Shown: piece by piece, positions 1-8,809 of the stretch
Layout of the letters: every line of letters starts with the position of its first letter
Numbering within the stretch: the stretch's first letter is position 1
From: Myxosarcina sp. GI1
Lineage (GTDB): Bacteria > Cyanobacteriota > Cyanobacteriia > Cyanobacteriales > Xenococcaceae
Assembly (NCBI RefSeq): GCF_000756305.1
Contig: NZ_JRFE01000014.1
Location: 463,006-527,005 of the forward strand
Reading direction: 5' to 3'
DNA length: 64,000 bases
Translations under genes and position numbers: made by a program
The notes under the pieces: model-generated
The model's input: the letters and a program-made list of their open reading frames with translations, nothing else
Databases searched by the model: none
What the model was told of the DNA's origin: nothing

Positions 1-2
1 AA

Positions 3-77
3 GCCGATATGGCTGGAGACAAAGCTGAAAATGCTGCTGAAAGCTTTGTAGACTCAGTTAAAGATTTCTTTGAGTAA
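3..77 (+). CDS. C-terminal tail of a small protein (partial)
   Basis: An open frame enters the window and ends at TAA 75-77, encoding 24 residues rich in Ala, Glu, Asp and Lys and ending DFFE. The composition suits a short charged helical protein such as a CsbD-like or general stress protein, but too little is visible to assign a family. The rest lies upstream of the window. Confidence 0.5.
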   Translation, partial: ADMAGDKAENAAESFVDSVKDFFE

Positions 78-192
78 AAATTAAAATAAAGCTGTAAGCC
101 GTAAGCTTTAAGCTTAATTTCGGTTAAACTCTGTTGATGACTAATAGTCTATAGTCTTTAAGGCTATTTAGCCATCAATTTTTTTATACTTC

Positions 193-951
193 TCAGTCCA
201 TTTTGAATTTCATTGCGAGCATTTGCTCTTGTTGCGATCGCCAGTCATGACGCAACAAATGTTTTAATTTGGGTGTAGCTCGTTCAAACACCGCCGATTG
301 ATAGTTAAATAAATTGTTTTCTAAAGGATGAATATACTGCGGTGTATAGTTGCCCAACAAAGATACTCTGGGGCGATCGCTGGTATTTTCCGATGTATCG
401 TGCCAGCATAGCCCATGAGAAATAATCGCCGTTCCCGCAGTTCCCGTTACTTTTTGAGCGATGGATTCAAACTGCTTTACGTCTGGTTTGGTGGCAAGTT
501 TTTGAGTTTCGGCAGCAAATAACGGTGCGCCATTGTTCTCAGTAAAATCTTCTACCAACCAAATTACCTGTATTTCTAAAATAGGATACGCAGGAAAGGG
601 AGAAGACATTGCCCAATAGGGATAATCTACGTGAACTCCCATTCTCGATGCGCCTGGATATAGAACGTGTGCCGAAAATCCACCCAGAATAATATCTTCT
701 CCTAAGATCGCTTCGATAATAGATAGTAAGGTTGGGTTCTGTACTAACCGCTCGAAAATTTCTCCTTGATAGATTAAGCCATAAACTCTGGCTTTGTTAC
801 TGCGATCGCCTGAAGATTGCTCTTGGGATTTTACCCGTTCTAAAACTAAGTTACGGGCGGTTTCGGCTTCTTGAGGAGTTATTAAATTGGGAATTGCTAC
901 ATAACCTTTACCATTAATAATTTCTTGGGTTAAATCTTTAATATCGAGCAT
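193..951 (-). CDS. Phytanoyl-CoA dioxygenase (PhyH) family protein
   Basis: The 252-residue product has the layout of a PhyH-type Fe(II)/2-oxoglutarate oxygenase. The metal-binding H-x-D is seen as GVHVDYPYW (His107, Asp109), and the distal His and 2OG-binding Arg fall in HDTSENTSDRPR (His184, Arg193 or Arg195). The length is normal for the family and there is no signal peptide, so it should be cytoplasmic. The substrate cannot be told from sequence; members hydroxylate lipids, amino acids or natural products. It stands alone with no obvious operon partner. Confidence 0.85.
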   Translation of the reverse strand: MLDIKDLTQEIINGKGYVAIPNLITPQEAETARNLVLERVKSQEQSSGDRSNKARVYGLIYQGEIFERLVQNPTLLSIIEAILGEDIILGGFSAHVLYPGASRMGVHVDYPYWAMSSPFPAYPILEIQVIWLVEDFTENNGAPLFAAETQKLATKPDVKQFESIAQKVTGTAGTAIISHGLCWHDTSENTSDRPRVSLLGNYTPQYIHPLENNLFNYQSAVFERATPKLKHLLRHDWRSQQEQMLAMKFKMD

Positions 952-1004
952 TATATCGATCGCCTCTGTTGCAGTCAGTTACATTGTAGAGCTTACAAAA
1001 AACT

Positions 1005-2222
1005 TTATATTGCATGACGTAAAGAGACAATCGGATCGAGTTTGGCAGCTTGTCTGGCAGGTATTACTCCAAAACAAATACCGATACCGCAGGAATTGGC
1101 GATCGCCAAAACTACTGCCAATGGTGCTACGCTGGCTTCTAGGGGAGTTATAAAAGTAACAATTGTGACACAGCCAGCACCAGCAATAGTACCGAGAATT
1201 CCTCCAGCTAAAGCTAAAATTGCCGTCTCGATTAAAAACTGAGTCAAAATATCACCTGCCGAAGCACCTACGGCTTTACGCAAGCCAATTTCGGCTGTAC
1301 GGGCTTTTACCGACATCAGCATCACATTCATAATGCCGATACCGCTAACTAATAAAGAAGTACTGGCGATCGCGACTAAAGAAGCCGTTAAGCCTAAAGT
1401 TACTAAATTAGAGGTTTGTAAGAATTTTTCCTGGGAGTGAATGGCAAAGTCATTGCGATCGCTAATTCGATGGCGCAATCTTAATAAATTGCTTACCTGA
1501 AACTCAGCCGCCCTAACGCTATCTTTATTTTTGGCAGTAAAAGTAATTGCCGAAACTTCGGTGCCGTAAGGAGAGGTATTGCCAACAATTTTAGTTGCCA
1601 TAGTAGTAATAGGAATAAAAGCGGCATTGTCTTGATTGCTTTCTAGTAAAGAGCCTTTAGCAGCCATAATGCCAATAACTTCAAAGCTGTTATTCTTGAG
1701 GCGTACTCGTTTACCAATAGCGTTTTGGTGGGGAAAAAGTTTTTTCGCTAAGTCTGCACCTAAGACAATAACTAAACTACGGCGTTGGAGATGGTTTTCT
1801 GCAATAAACTCACCTGTCGCTATTTGGAAGTTACGAACGGCAAGAAACTCTGGTGTGGTACCAACTATAGAAGTTTCTAGACTGAGATTTTGAAAATTGA
1901 TTAGCTGCTGGTTTTTAATCTGGGGGGCAACTGCGGTAACAGCAGGAACTTGAGTGGCGATCGCTTCGGCATCTGCCAAAACTAAGGTTTTAGGCATACC
2001 TTTGCTTTGGCGTACATTACCTCGTTCGGGAATTACATAGAGCATATTTGGTCCAAACGATTCTAATTCTTCTGTAGCTAACTTTTTGGTACCTTCTCCT
2101 ACTCCTACCAACAAAATAACCGAAGTATTACCAATAATTAGACCTAATGCCGTCAACAAACTTCGCAACTTATCAGTTTTTAAAGTTGCGATCGCCATTT
2201 GCAGAGAATCAAGAATATTCAT
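1005..2222 (-). CDS. ABC transporter permease, MacB/FtsX type
   Basis: The 405-residue membrane protein starts with a cytoplasmic stretch and a first transmembrane helix near residues 20-45. A large extracytoplasmic MacB_PCD-like domain follows (about 50-260), then three C-terminal helices of the FtsX domain containing SVKARTAEIGLRKAVGAS, a hallmark of the family. Such permeases work with an ATPase of the LolD/MacB type and often a periplasmic adaptor, in lipoprotein, peptide or glycolipid export. Neither partner lies next to it, so they must be encoded elsewhere. The substrate is unknown. Confidence 0.88.
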   Translation of the reverse strand: MNILDSLQMAIATLKTDKLRSLLTALGLIIGNTSVILLVGVGEGTKKLATEELESFGPNMLYVIPERGNVRQSKGMPKTLVLADAEAIATQVPAVTAVAPQIKNQQLINFQNLSLETSIVGTTPEFLAVRNFQIATGEFIAENHLQRRSLVIVLGADLAKKLFPHQNAIGKRVRLKNNSFEVIGIMAAKGSLLESNQDNAAFIPITTMATKIVGNTSPYGTEVSAITFTAKNKDSVRAAEFQVSNLLRLRHRISDRNDFAIHSQEKFLQTSNLVTLGLTASLVAIASTSLLVSGIGIMNVMLMSVKARTAEIGLRKAVGASAGDILTQFLIETAILALAGGILGTIAGAGCVTIVTFITPLEASVAPLAVVLAIANSCGIGICFGVIPARQAAKLDPIVSLRHAI

Positions 2223-2261
2223 AATTGTTGGTTACAAAACTTATATTTTTCGTTCAAATAT

Positions 2262-2663
2262 TTAGCCAAACAAATGTAAAGAATACTGCCAAATGTGACA
2301 TCCCAAAAGAAATAAAGCAGCATAGGTAAGATAAACAAGTTTTTTAAAGTTATATTTTATTTCACTAAATATAAAAGCTAAAAATATCAAAAGATTAAAA
2401 ACTAATAAACCTTCTGCATAAACCCAATAAGTATTTAAGTTATAAAAATCAATGTCTGCTTTTTGGGTCATTAACAAACCATGTACCAAACCAAGAAACA
2501 CTGTGATAATCAAGGCGATACGAGAGATTTGCCACCATGTTGACTTGCGCTTTTGGATAAATTCTATATTATTGGCGATCGCAGGAAAAAAAGCGAAACC
2601 AGAACCTATTAAAGATAATGTGCCTAAAGATTGTGCTAATAAATTTATGTCGATTGAATACAT
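2262..2663 (-). CDS. Small four-helix membrane protein, function unknown
   Basis: The 133-residue product has about four hydrophobic segments (roughly residues 8-30, 45-65, 80-100 and 108-128). Conserved-looking polar residues in the loops include His60 in the LVHGLLM stretch and the motif YWVYAEG. I do not recognise the family. It is read in the same direction as the MacB-like permease and lies 39 bp upstream of it, so the two could be cotranscribed. AT-rich codon use matches the neighbours. Confidence 0.6.
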   Translation of the reverse strand: MYSIDINLLAQSLGTLSLIGSGFAFFPAIANNIEFIQKRKSTWWQISRIALIITVFLGLVHGLLMTQKADIDFYNLNTYWVYAEGLLVFNLLIFLAFIFSEIKYNFKKLVYLTYAALFLLGCHIWQYSLHLFG

Positions 2664-3107
2664 AATTTTAAATTAATTGTTTTTTATATTTAATCGGTCG
2701 TTAAATTTTTTTTAAATAAACTTTACAAGAACTAGCAGATATTTTTAAAACCTCTGCAGTTTATATGTAGAAAAATAAAATTTGGCAGATTAAAAAACCG
2801 CCAATATTTTTTATCTGCAGTAAAAATAGTTAATAGCAAATTACTTCAAAAGTATTTTGCTTGGCTTTGTTGTTTCTAAGATGCCATGAATTGTAAAACC
2901 AAACTATAGTTATGACCGAAAAAATACTCAAACTTCATACTACAAATATCGAGTCAACTTGTAGCTATACTTAGCGAACAAGCCTAGCTATACCTTAAGT
3001 TTGGAGGTGCAGGTAAACTATAAAACGAAATTTAAATTAAACTCTTAAAACACGTGTAGTTCGCTGTATTTAGAAGTTGTGGTAATTACCTAACTAAGTT
3101 AAAGCTT
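2664..3107. other. Intergenic stretch without a gene
   Basis: About 440 bp of AT-rich sequence with no convincing open frame. CTGCAG occurs twice (near 2754 and 2815) and short runs of T are common. It probably holds the promoter of the minus-strand membrane gene that starts at 2663. No RNA gene or mobile element was recognised. Confidence 0.6.
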
Positions 3108-4241
3108 TTATAAAGCTTGTTGATAAACCTGCTCGATTTGTCGAGCGACTGTTTTCCAGCTATAGTTGTTCTTTACATAAGCCAAACAATCATTCTGGCT
3201 GGGTAATTTTCTCTGTCCCGATAATGCTTCATCAATTCCTGCTGCTAACTCGGCAATAGAAGAACCTGCAAATAATAAGTCATTACAAAAAGGCTGCAAA
3301 ATTTCAGGAATTCCTCCTACCGCCGTACCTAGAACTGGAGTCCCTGCCGCTAGAGATTCTACGACAATTAAACCAAAACCTTCTAAAGAAAGGGTAGGAA
3401 CGACCGAAAAATTAGCAGCACGATAGCATAAAGGCAATTGCTCATCCGATACGTATCCTAATAGTTTGACGTTATTCTCTAGCTCTAATGCTGAAATTTG
3501 CTGTTGTAGAGTTGTGGCTAAGACACCTTTTCCAGCTATGTAGAGGATAACATCCCGATGGCGATCGCGAACTTTGGCTATAGCAGCAATCAAATTTTCT
3601 AGTCCCATGCGTCTGGCAAGTCGGCGAATACAAAAAATAGTCGGTCGATCTAAATGCCAGTTAAGTCGATCGCGAGCTTCCGTAGCAGAAATATCGATAT
3701 TAAAGCGATTGAGATCGACTCCACCAGGAATAATATGGATTTTTTCTTCAGGAACTCCATACTGGTGGTGCAAAATATCGCGAAAGGTTTTAGAAAGTAC
3801 GATAAACTGACGCGATCGCTTGTACACTGACTGTTCGACCAGTTTTTTGACCTTAATTGCAATTAGCTTTTGAGTTTCGACATCGCTTTCTAATGCCCAA
3901 GGACCGTGAAAATGGGTAACTAAAGGGCGATTTTGGAGCAGATTTAATACGGGAAAGGCAAAGAGGCTAAAATGAGAAACAATCAGATCGTAGTCATGCT
4001 GGGTAATTTGCTGTTGAAAACTGCTTCTGAGTTTTAGCCATCGCTTTAGTAGAGGAGCCTCTGCGGTTGCGAACGCTTTGACTTTTCCCTCAGAGTCGGA
4101 CTCTACTGTGTTGGAACCTACAACCAAACCATCAAACTCAACGTTGGCTTGAGGTAAATAGTTACAGCAATCATAATAGTAACGATCTAAACCGCCAGCA
4201 CATTCTGGAAACCAACCCAACCCTATCTGTAAAGTTTTCAT
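3108..4241 (-). CDS. Glycosyltransferase family 4 protein
   Basis: The 377-residue protein has the two-domain GT-B layout. The N-terminal acceptor domain begins MKTLQIGLGWFPECAGGLDRY, with the Gly-Gly loop. The C-terminal donor domain contains the retaining E-x7-E motif in SLEGFGLIVVESLAAGTPV, followed by GGIPEI. It transfers a sugar from a nucleotide-sugar donor to a lipid, polysaccharide or small molecule in the cytoplasm. It stands alone, without other polysaccharide genes, so the acceptor cannot be inferred. Confidence 0.9.
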   Translation of the reverse strand: MKTLQIGLGWFPECAGGLDRYYYDCCNYLPQANVEFDGLVVGSNTVESDSEGKVKAFATAEAPLLKRWLKLRSSFQQQITQHDYDLIVSHFSLFAFPVLNLLQNRPLVTHFHGPWALESDVETQKLIAIKVKKLVEQSVYKRSRQFIVLSKTFRDILHHQYGVPEEKIHIIPGGVDLNRFNIDISATEARDRLNWHLDRPTIFCIRRLARRMGLENLIAAIAKVRDRHRDVILYIAGKGVLATTLQQQISALELENNVKLLGYVSDEQLPLCYRAANFSVVPTLSLEGFGLIVVESLAAGTPVLGTAVGGIPEILQPFCNDLLFAGSSIAELAAGIDEALSGQRKLPSQNDCLAYVKNNYSWKTVARQIEQVYQQAL

Positions 4242-4507
4242 CTATTCATTTAATGTTCGGCGATCGCTAACTGTAACAGTAGCTAATTTTATCAATGAAC
4301 AATTGATAATTAGTTAATTTGATTTAAGATCTCTCTTTTTAAATTGATAATAGATAATTGACAATTATTCATTATCCATTCTTAATTATCAATTATTGAA
4401 TTATACTGCCACAAAAAGAGCCAATAAACGCCACTGGATTAAATTTCCAATACGGCAAAAATTGGCAATAAAATTAATATAATATCGATTTGCTTAAAAT
4501 TTCGGTC

Positions 4508-4709
4508 GACTTAAACTGCGTCTATCATCTCAGAACGCTCTGATTGGGGGTTGCGCCCCACCTCGATGATAGTTAAGCAGAGGAAGCGATAAAAACTCTG
4601 CACCTAGCCAACTTTTGATAACTACACTTTATCGTTCTTTGCCTGACAGTTCGCTCTCCTTCGGCATAAGACAATGAGTCACAGCGATATAACCCTCATC
4701 CGATAAAAC
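4508..4709. repeat. Structured direct repeat, copy 1 (about 202 bp)
   Basis: First of two nearly identical copies offset by 217 bp. Each begins GACTTAAACTGCGTC and contains nested inverted repeats: an outer TATCATC/GATGATA stem enclosing CAGAACGCTCTG and GGGGTTGCGCCCC hairpins, which together make a cloverleaf-like three-way fold. A second half carries TTGCC...GGCA-type pairing. No open frame is kept. It may be a structured RNA or a dispersed palindromic element. Confidence 0.75.
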
Positions 4710-4724
4710 TAGTTTGTATTTGTT

Positions 4725-4926
4725 GACTTAAACTGCGTCTATCATCTCAGAACGCTCTGATTGGGGGTTGCGCCCCACCTCGATGATAGTTAAGCAGAGG
4801 AAGCGATAAAAACTCTGCACCTAGCCAACTTTTGATAACTGCTCTTTATCGTTCTTTGCCTGACAGTTCGCTCTCCTTCGGCATAAGACAATGAGTCACA
4901 GCGATATAACCCTCATCCGATAAAAC
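4725..4926. repeat. Structured direct repeat, copy 2 (about 202 bp)
   Basis: Second copy of the 202-bp element, separated from copy 1 by 15 bp. The only differences noticed are in a short patch near 4840 (ACTGCTC here against ACTACAC in copy 1). The stem-loop regions are unchanged. Such high identity means the duplication is recent or is kept uniform by recombination. Confidence 0.75.
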
Positions 4927-5062
4927 AGCTTTTTAGTACTTACACACCTATTAGTTTAATAGTCGAGCGCCCAATAGATAATCATACCCAAGAAGTAAAT
5001 CAGTTAGTTCTTCGGACATAGATCGAGCGGTTATTTTATATGACCTGCGACCGAGCAAATTG

Positions 5063-5347
5063 CTAAGATTCTATTTTTACTCCTCGCCAAAAAGCAATAT
5101 AGCCTTCAATGTTCTTAGCTCGTTCTTTAGCATGAGGATAATACCAGGCAGCATCTCGATTTTCTTCACCGTCAACTACTATGGTGTAATAGCTGGCTTC
5201 ACCTTTCCAGGGACAAGTGGTATGAGTGTTGCTTGACTGAAAATATTCTTGCTTAATAGAATCTGGAGGAAAATACTGATTTCCTTCTACTACTTCTGTG
5301 CGATCGCTCTCGGCTAAAATCGTACCATTCCAAATTGCTCTTGGCAT
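5063..5347 (-). CDS. DUF427 domain-containing protein
   Basis: A small protein of about 94 residues of the DUF427 family, recognisable by MPRAIWNGTILAES at the N-terminus, GNQYFPPDSI, CPWKGEASYY and AWYYPHAKE. The start at 5347 matches the usual family N-terminus and has AGAG eight bases upstream; the frame could also open ten codons earlier at 5377. The fold is a small beta-tent; the function is unknown and it is cytoplasmic. It is divergent from the oxoprolinase-like gene at 5480. Confidence 0.88.
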   Translation of the reverse strand: MPRAIWNGTILAESDRTEVVEGNQYFPPDSIKQEYFQSSNTHTTCPWKGEASYYTIVVDGEENRDAAWYYPHAKERAKNIEGYIAFWRGVKIES

Positions 5348-5479
5348 TTTATCTCTATTTACAAACGCTACTAACATTAAAGATAATGCTCGATCGCAGA
5401 TTTCTGGCTTATTTTAAAGATTACTTTTAAGTTAGCGATCGCCAAAATACCATTTATTTCTTACAATAATTGACCGCTC

Positions 5480-7567
5480 ATGACTGCTAATACTCCCCAA
5501 CGCTGGCAATTTTATATCGATCGCGGCGGCACTTTTACCGATGTAGTTGCCAAAACTCCTGAAAATACTATTATCATTCATAAGCTGCTGTCAGAAAATC
5601 CCGAACTATATCAAGATGCAGCCGTACAGGGGATAAGAGAAGTAATGGGTATCGAAGCAGACTGTCCCATCCCTACACAAGAGATTGAAGTAGTCAAAAT
5701 GGGAACGACAGTGGCGACTAATGCCTTGTTGGAAAGAAAAGGCGATCGCTTGGTACTATTAATCACCAAAGGCTTTAAAGATGCCCTGCGGATTGGTTAT
5801 CAAAACCGTCCCGATATTTTTGCCCGTCAGATTGTTTTGCCTACTATGCTTTACGAAGCGGTAATTGAAGTAGACGAACGCTATGACGCTAGTGGCAAAG
5901 AGCTTAAAGCAGTTGAAATTGAAACTGTTAAAAGAGATTTACAAGCCGCTTATGCTAGAGGTATTCGCAGTTGTGCGATCGTCTTGATGCACGGCTACCG
6001 CTATCCCGACCACGAACGGCAGATATCCCAACTCGCTGAGGAAGTTGGCTTTATCCAAATATCTGTATCCCATCAGGTAAGTCCCTTAATCAAGTTAGTC
6101 AGTCGTGGCGATACCACAGTAGTCGATGCTTATCTCACCCCAATCTTACGCCGCTACGTCGAGCGAGTAGGCAGTCAACTACCCAATGTCAAGTTGATGT
6201 TTATGAAATCTGATGGCGGATTGGTATCGGCGAGCGAGTTTCAGGGGAAAGACAGCATTCTTAGCGGTCCTGCGGGGGGCATTGTCGGCGCAGTCCAGAC
6301 CAGTAAAAGGTTAGGGTTTGACTCGATTATTACTTTTGATATGGGCGGCACCAGTACCGATGTGGCTCATTTTAACGGCGAATACGAACGGGATTTAGAT
6401 TTAGAAATTGCTGGTGCCAGAATGCGAGTTCCCGTACTGTCAATTCATACTGTAGCGGCTGGCGGTGGCTCGATTCTTGCTTTTGATGGTTCTAGCTATC
6501 GCGTCGGTCCAGAGTCGGCTGGTTCAAACCCCGGTCCTGCCTGTTATCGACGGGGAGGAAGCCTGACGGTAACTGATGCTAATGTCATGTTGGGCAAAAT
6601 TCAACCGCAATATTTTCCTGCGGTGTTTGGCGATAATGGGGACTTGCCTTTAGATAAAGCAATTGTAGTTAAAAAGTTTACCGAATTAGATTTGCAAATT
6701 GCCACCGCTACTGGGAAATCTTCTACCCCAGAAAGCATCGCTGCTGGTTTTATCGCTATTGCCGTGATGAACATGGCTAATGCGATTAAAAAAATTAGTC
6801 TGCAACGTGGTTACGATCTTGCCAATTACGTCCTCTGCTGTTTTGGCGGTGCGGGGGCGCAGGTAGCTTGCTTAATTGCCGATACTTTGAGCATCGACAA
6901 AATATTTATTCATCCTTATGCGGGGGTTCTTTCGGCATACGGTATTGGTTTGGCGGATATTAGAGTTACTAAAATTAAGTCGGTAGAGCAAACTCTAACT
7001 TCAGAACTTATGCCGCAACTAAAATCTGTAATACAGTCTTTGGCAACCAAAGGCAAAAATGAGATGGGTTTTGAAAATGAAACTACTACCGAAAGAATGT
7101 TACGCCAGCTAAATTTAAAATACGAAGGAACCGACTCTACTCTAACTGTCAATTTTGTCCCCGATGTCGCTACAATGCAGGACGAATTTGCTACCGAGCA
7201 CAAGTCTCGTTATGGTTTTATTCAACCCGAAAAAAGCTTAGTGGTAGAATCGGCAGTGGTGGAAGTAATTCGAGAAATGGCTACCCCAGAAGAAGCTACT
7301 GTGACTCGCGATTACGCTCCGCGTACCGCCAAAGGCGATCGCGCCCCAGATAAAGCTCCACCAGTCATAGAAACAGTCAAGATGTTTGCTCGAGATAAAT
7401 GGCATGATGCCCTGGTATACCAACGGCAAGATTTACAGCCAGGAGACTACATTAAAGGTGCGGCAATTGTCGTCGAACCGACTAATACAATTATTATCGA
7501 ACCAGACTGGTATGCCGAATTGAGCGATCGCAATTATTTTATTTTGAAAAAACTAGAAAAACTATAA
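5480..7567 (+). CDS. Hydantoinase/5-oxoprolinase A-type subunit (HyuA)
   Basis: The 695-residue protein matches the N-terminal half of ATP-dependent 5-oxoprolinase. FYIDRGGTFTDVVA is the phosphate-binding start of the actin-like fold, GTTVATNALLERKGDR follows, then MKSDGGL, FDMGGTSTDVAH and CCFGGAGAQVACLIADTL. The family opens cyclic amides such as 5-oxoproline or hydantoins with ATP. The full cyanobacterial or eukaryotic enzyme is about 1,200-1,300 residues with a HyuB half; here the frame stops after HyuA and no HyuB follows. HyuB must be elsewhere or lost. Confidence 0.9.
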   Translation: MTANTPQRWQFYIDRGGTFTDVVAKTPENTIIIHKLLSENPELYQDAAVQGIREVMGIEADCPIPTQEIEVVKMGTTVATNALLERKGDRLVLLITKGFKDALRIGYQNRPDIFARQIVLPTMLYEAVIEVDERYDASGKELKAVEIETVKRDLQAAYARGIRSCAIVLMHGYRYPDHERQISQLAEEVGFIQISVSHQVSPLIKLVSRGDTTVVDAYLTPILRRYVERVGSQLPNVKLMFMKSDGGLVSASEFQGKDSILSGPAGGIVGAVQTSKRLGFDSIITFDMGGTSTDVAHFNGEYERDLDLEIAGARMRVPVLSIHTVAAGGGSILAFDGSSYRVGPESAGSNPGPACYRRGGSLTVTDANVMLGKIQPQYFPAVFGDNGDLPLDKAIVVKKFTELDLQIATATGKSSTPESIAAGFIAIAVMNMANAIKKISLQRGYDLANYVLCCFGGAGAQVACLIADTLSIDKIFIHPYAGVLSAYGIGLADIRVTKIKSVEQTLTSELMPQLKSVIQSLATKGKNEMGFENETTTERMLRQLNLKYEGTDSTLTVNFVPDVATMQDEFATEHKSRYGFIQPEKSLVVESAVVEVIREMATPEEATVTRDYAPRTAKGDRAPDKAPPVIETVKMFARDKWHDALVYQRQDLQPGDYIKGAAIVVEPTNTIIIEPDWYAELSDRNYFILKKLEKL

Positions 7568-7637
7568 GTTATAGTGCCGTCGGTTATTGAGAATTAAAAT
7601 CAATTACAATATACTAAACTTGGTTAAAATTTGCACT

Positions 7638-8195
7638 ATGGTTACAATACAACCACTAGTTTCGGAATTCACTATTACTGGCAAATTAGAAGACTTAACT
7701 ATTAGCAATGGCGATCGCGTTAAGTATCTGCAATTATCCACAGAAGCAGAAACGTACTCGATAAAAGTGGCTAAAGAAAAAAAGCGGGTTCTCAGCCAAC
7801 ATTTAAAGCCTGGCTGCTGGCTAAAAGCGATCGGAATGCGAAAGTGCAAACTAGAGCGAGAAGAATTTGAATATATAGCCTACAGAATCGAATTACTTGC
7901 AGAACCAGTTTCAGAACAACTTGCCACTCAAACTGCAGTTGCAACAGCCAAACCTAAAGCCAAAGTGCTGTTCTGTCAAAATTCTACTTGCTGGAAAAAA
8001 GGCGGAAAGGCAGTATGTGAATTATTAACTTCCGAATTACAAGCAAAAGGTATAGCAGATCGAGTTGAAATTAAAACTACTGGCTGTTTGAAGCAATGTA
8101 AACAAGCACCTAATATGGTAATTATGCCAGGAGGAATTCGCCATAGCAGAGTGCGACCGACACAAGTACCTACATTTATCGAACATTTCCTTTAG
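7638..8195 (+). CDS. (2Fe-2S) ferredoxin domain-containing protein
   Basis: The product is about 185 residues from the ATG at 7638. An N-terminal beta-rich domain (residues about 5-85, FTITGKLEDL...) is followed by a thioredoxin-like [2Fe-2S] domain. Its cysteines are seen in VLFCQNSTCWKKGG and TTGCLKQCKQAPN, the usual four-cysteine pattern. It probably carries electrons in the cytoplasm. The frame extends 17 codons further upstream to 7587, but that stretch is rich in Asn and Ile and lies in the spacer after the HyuA gene. Confidence 0.85.
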   Translation: MVTIQPLVSEFTITGKLEDLTISNGDRVKYLQLSTEAETYSIKVAKEKKRVLSQHLKPGCWLKAIGMRKCKLEREEFEYIAYRIELLAEPVSEQLATQTAVATAKPKAKVLFCQNSTCWKKGGKAVCELLTSELQAKGIADRVEIKTTGCLKQCKQAPNMVIMPGGIRHSRVRPTQVPTFIEHFL

Positions 8196-8392
8196 TTTAA
8201 ATACATAAAAAATTTCTTAAAAATGCGATCGCATTTTAGATGGTCAAATTTTGTTGCCTAAATACAAGCATCGATTCATCCTTTGGTGCGATGATAATTG
8301 GCTGTAATTAGCAGTAATTTAAAAAAAGACAGGAGTATTTAAACAGTTCGATTGGCTGTACTCAGACAATAACCATAAATGAGGAATAAATC

Positions 8393-8614
8393 ATGTTTTT
8401 GAAGAATAAGCAATCTGGCGATTTAATTAAAGTTTCGTCAGTAGAAGAACTGTTCGAGCCTACAAAAGATTCTGTTACGGGATCTTTACAAAGCGGTGAA
8501 GATGAGCATCAACAAGAGTCTTTTAAAAAAGAACTATTGATCTTTCCTTCTGGGGAAGATCTTCCTCTTTGTTGGATCGATAGCGAATACCGTTCTAAAA
8601 CTGCTCCAGAATAA
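8393..8614 (+). CDS. Conserved small cyanobacterial protein
   Basis: A 73-residue acidic protein starting MFLKNKQSGDLIKV and ending in ELLIFPSGEDLPLCWIDSEY, a pattern I associate with short conserved cyanobacterial proteins that databases sometimes mislabel as acetyltransferases. AATGAGGAATAAATC before the ATG gives a GAGG ribosome-binding site. It is too short for a catalytic acetyltransferase fold. The function is unknown. Confidence 0.7.
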   Translation: MFLKNKQSGDLIKVSSVEELFEPTKDSVTGSLQSGEDEHQQESFKKELLIFPSGEDLPLCWIDSEYRSKTAPE

Positions 8615-8691
8615 AAGCAGCGAGTAGTAAGTTATCTATTGTCCATTTTTGCTACTTGCTACTTGTGAGGCGAGGCATCGCGTTCTTCGTT

Positions 8692-8798
8692 CACTCGGAT
8701 GCAAGCTCCGAGTGCTGCGAAAACTTCGTCTTGTCGGTTTCCAGCAAAGAGCGAATGCCGTTGGCGTAGCCTTCTCGAAAAGTACCCGAAGGGCTACT
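8692..8798. repeat. Cluster of interspersed palindromes
   Basis: The spacer downstream of purF contains two clear hairpins. One has an 8-bp stem, CACTCGGA/TCCGAGTG (8692-8714). The other pairs GTAGCC...GGCTAC (about 8767-8798) with an inner CTTC/GAAG stem. These look like the dispersed short palindromes common in cyanobacterial genomes rather than a simple terminator, since no long T-run follows. Confidence 0.6.
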
Positions 8799-8809
8799 TG
8801 CTACTTAAT

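Noticed and set aside
4508-4926. tRNA genes in the cloverleaf-like repeats
   Set aside because: No GTTCGAATCC-type T loop or CCA-compatible acceptor stem of seven pairs could be laid out; only the general shape is similar.
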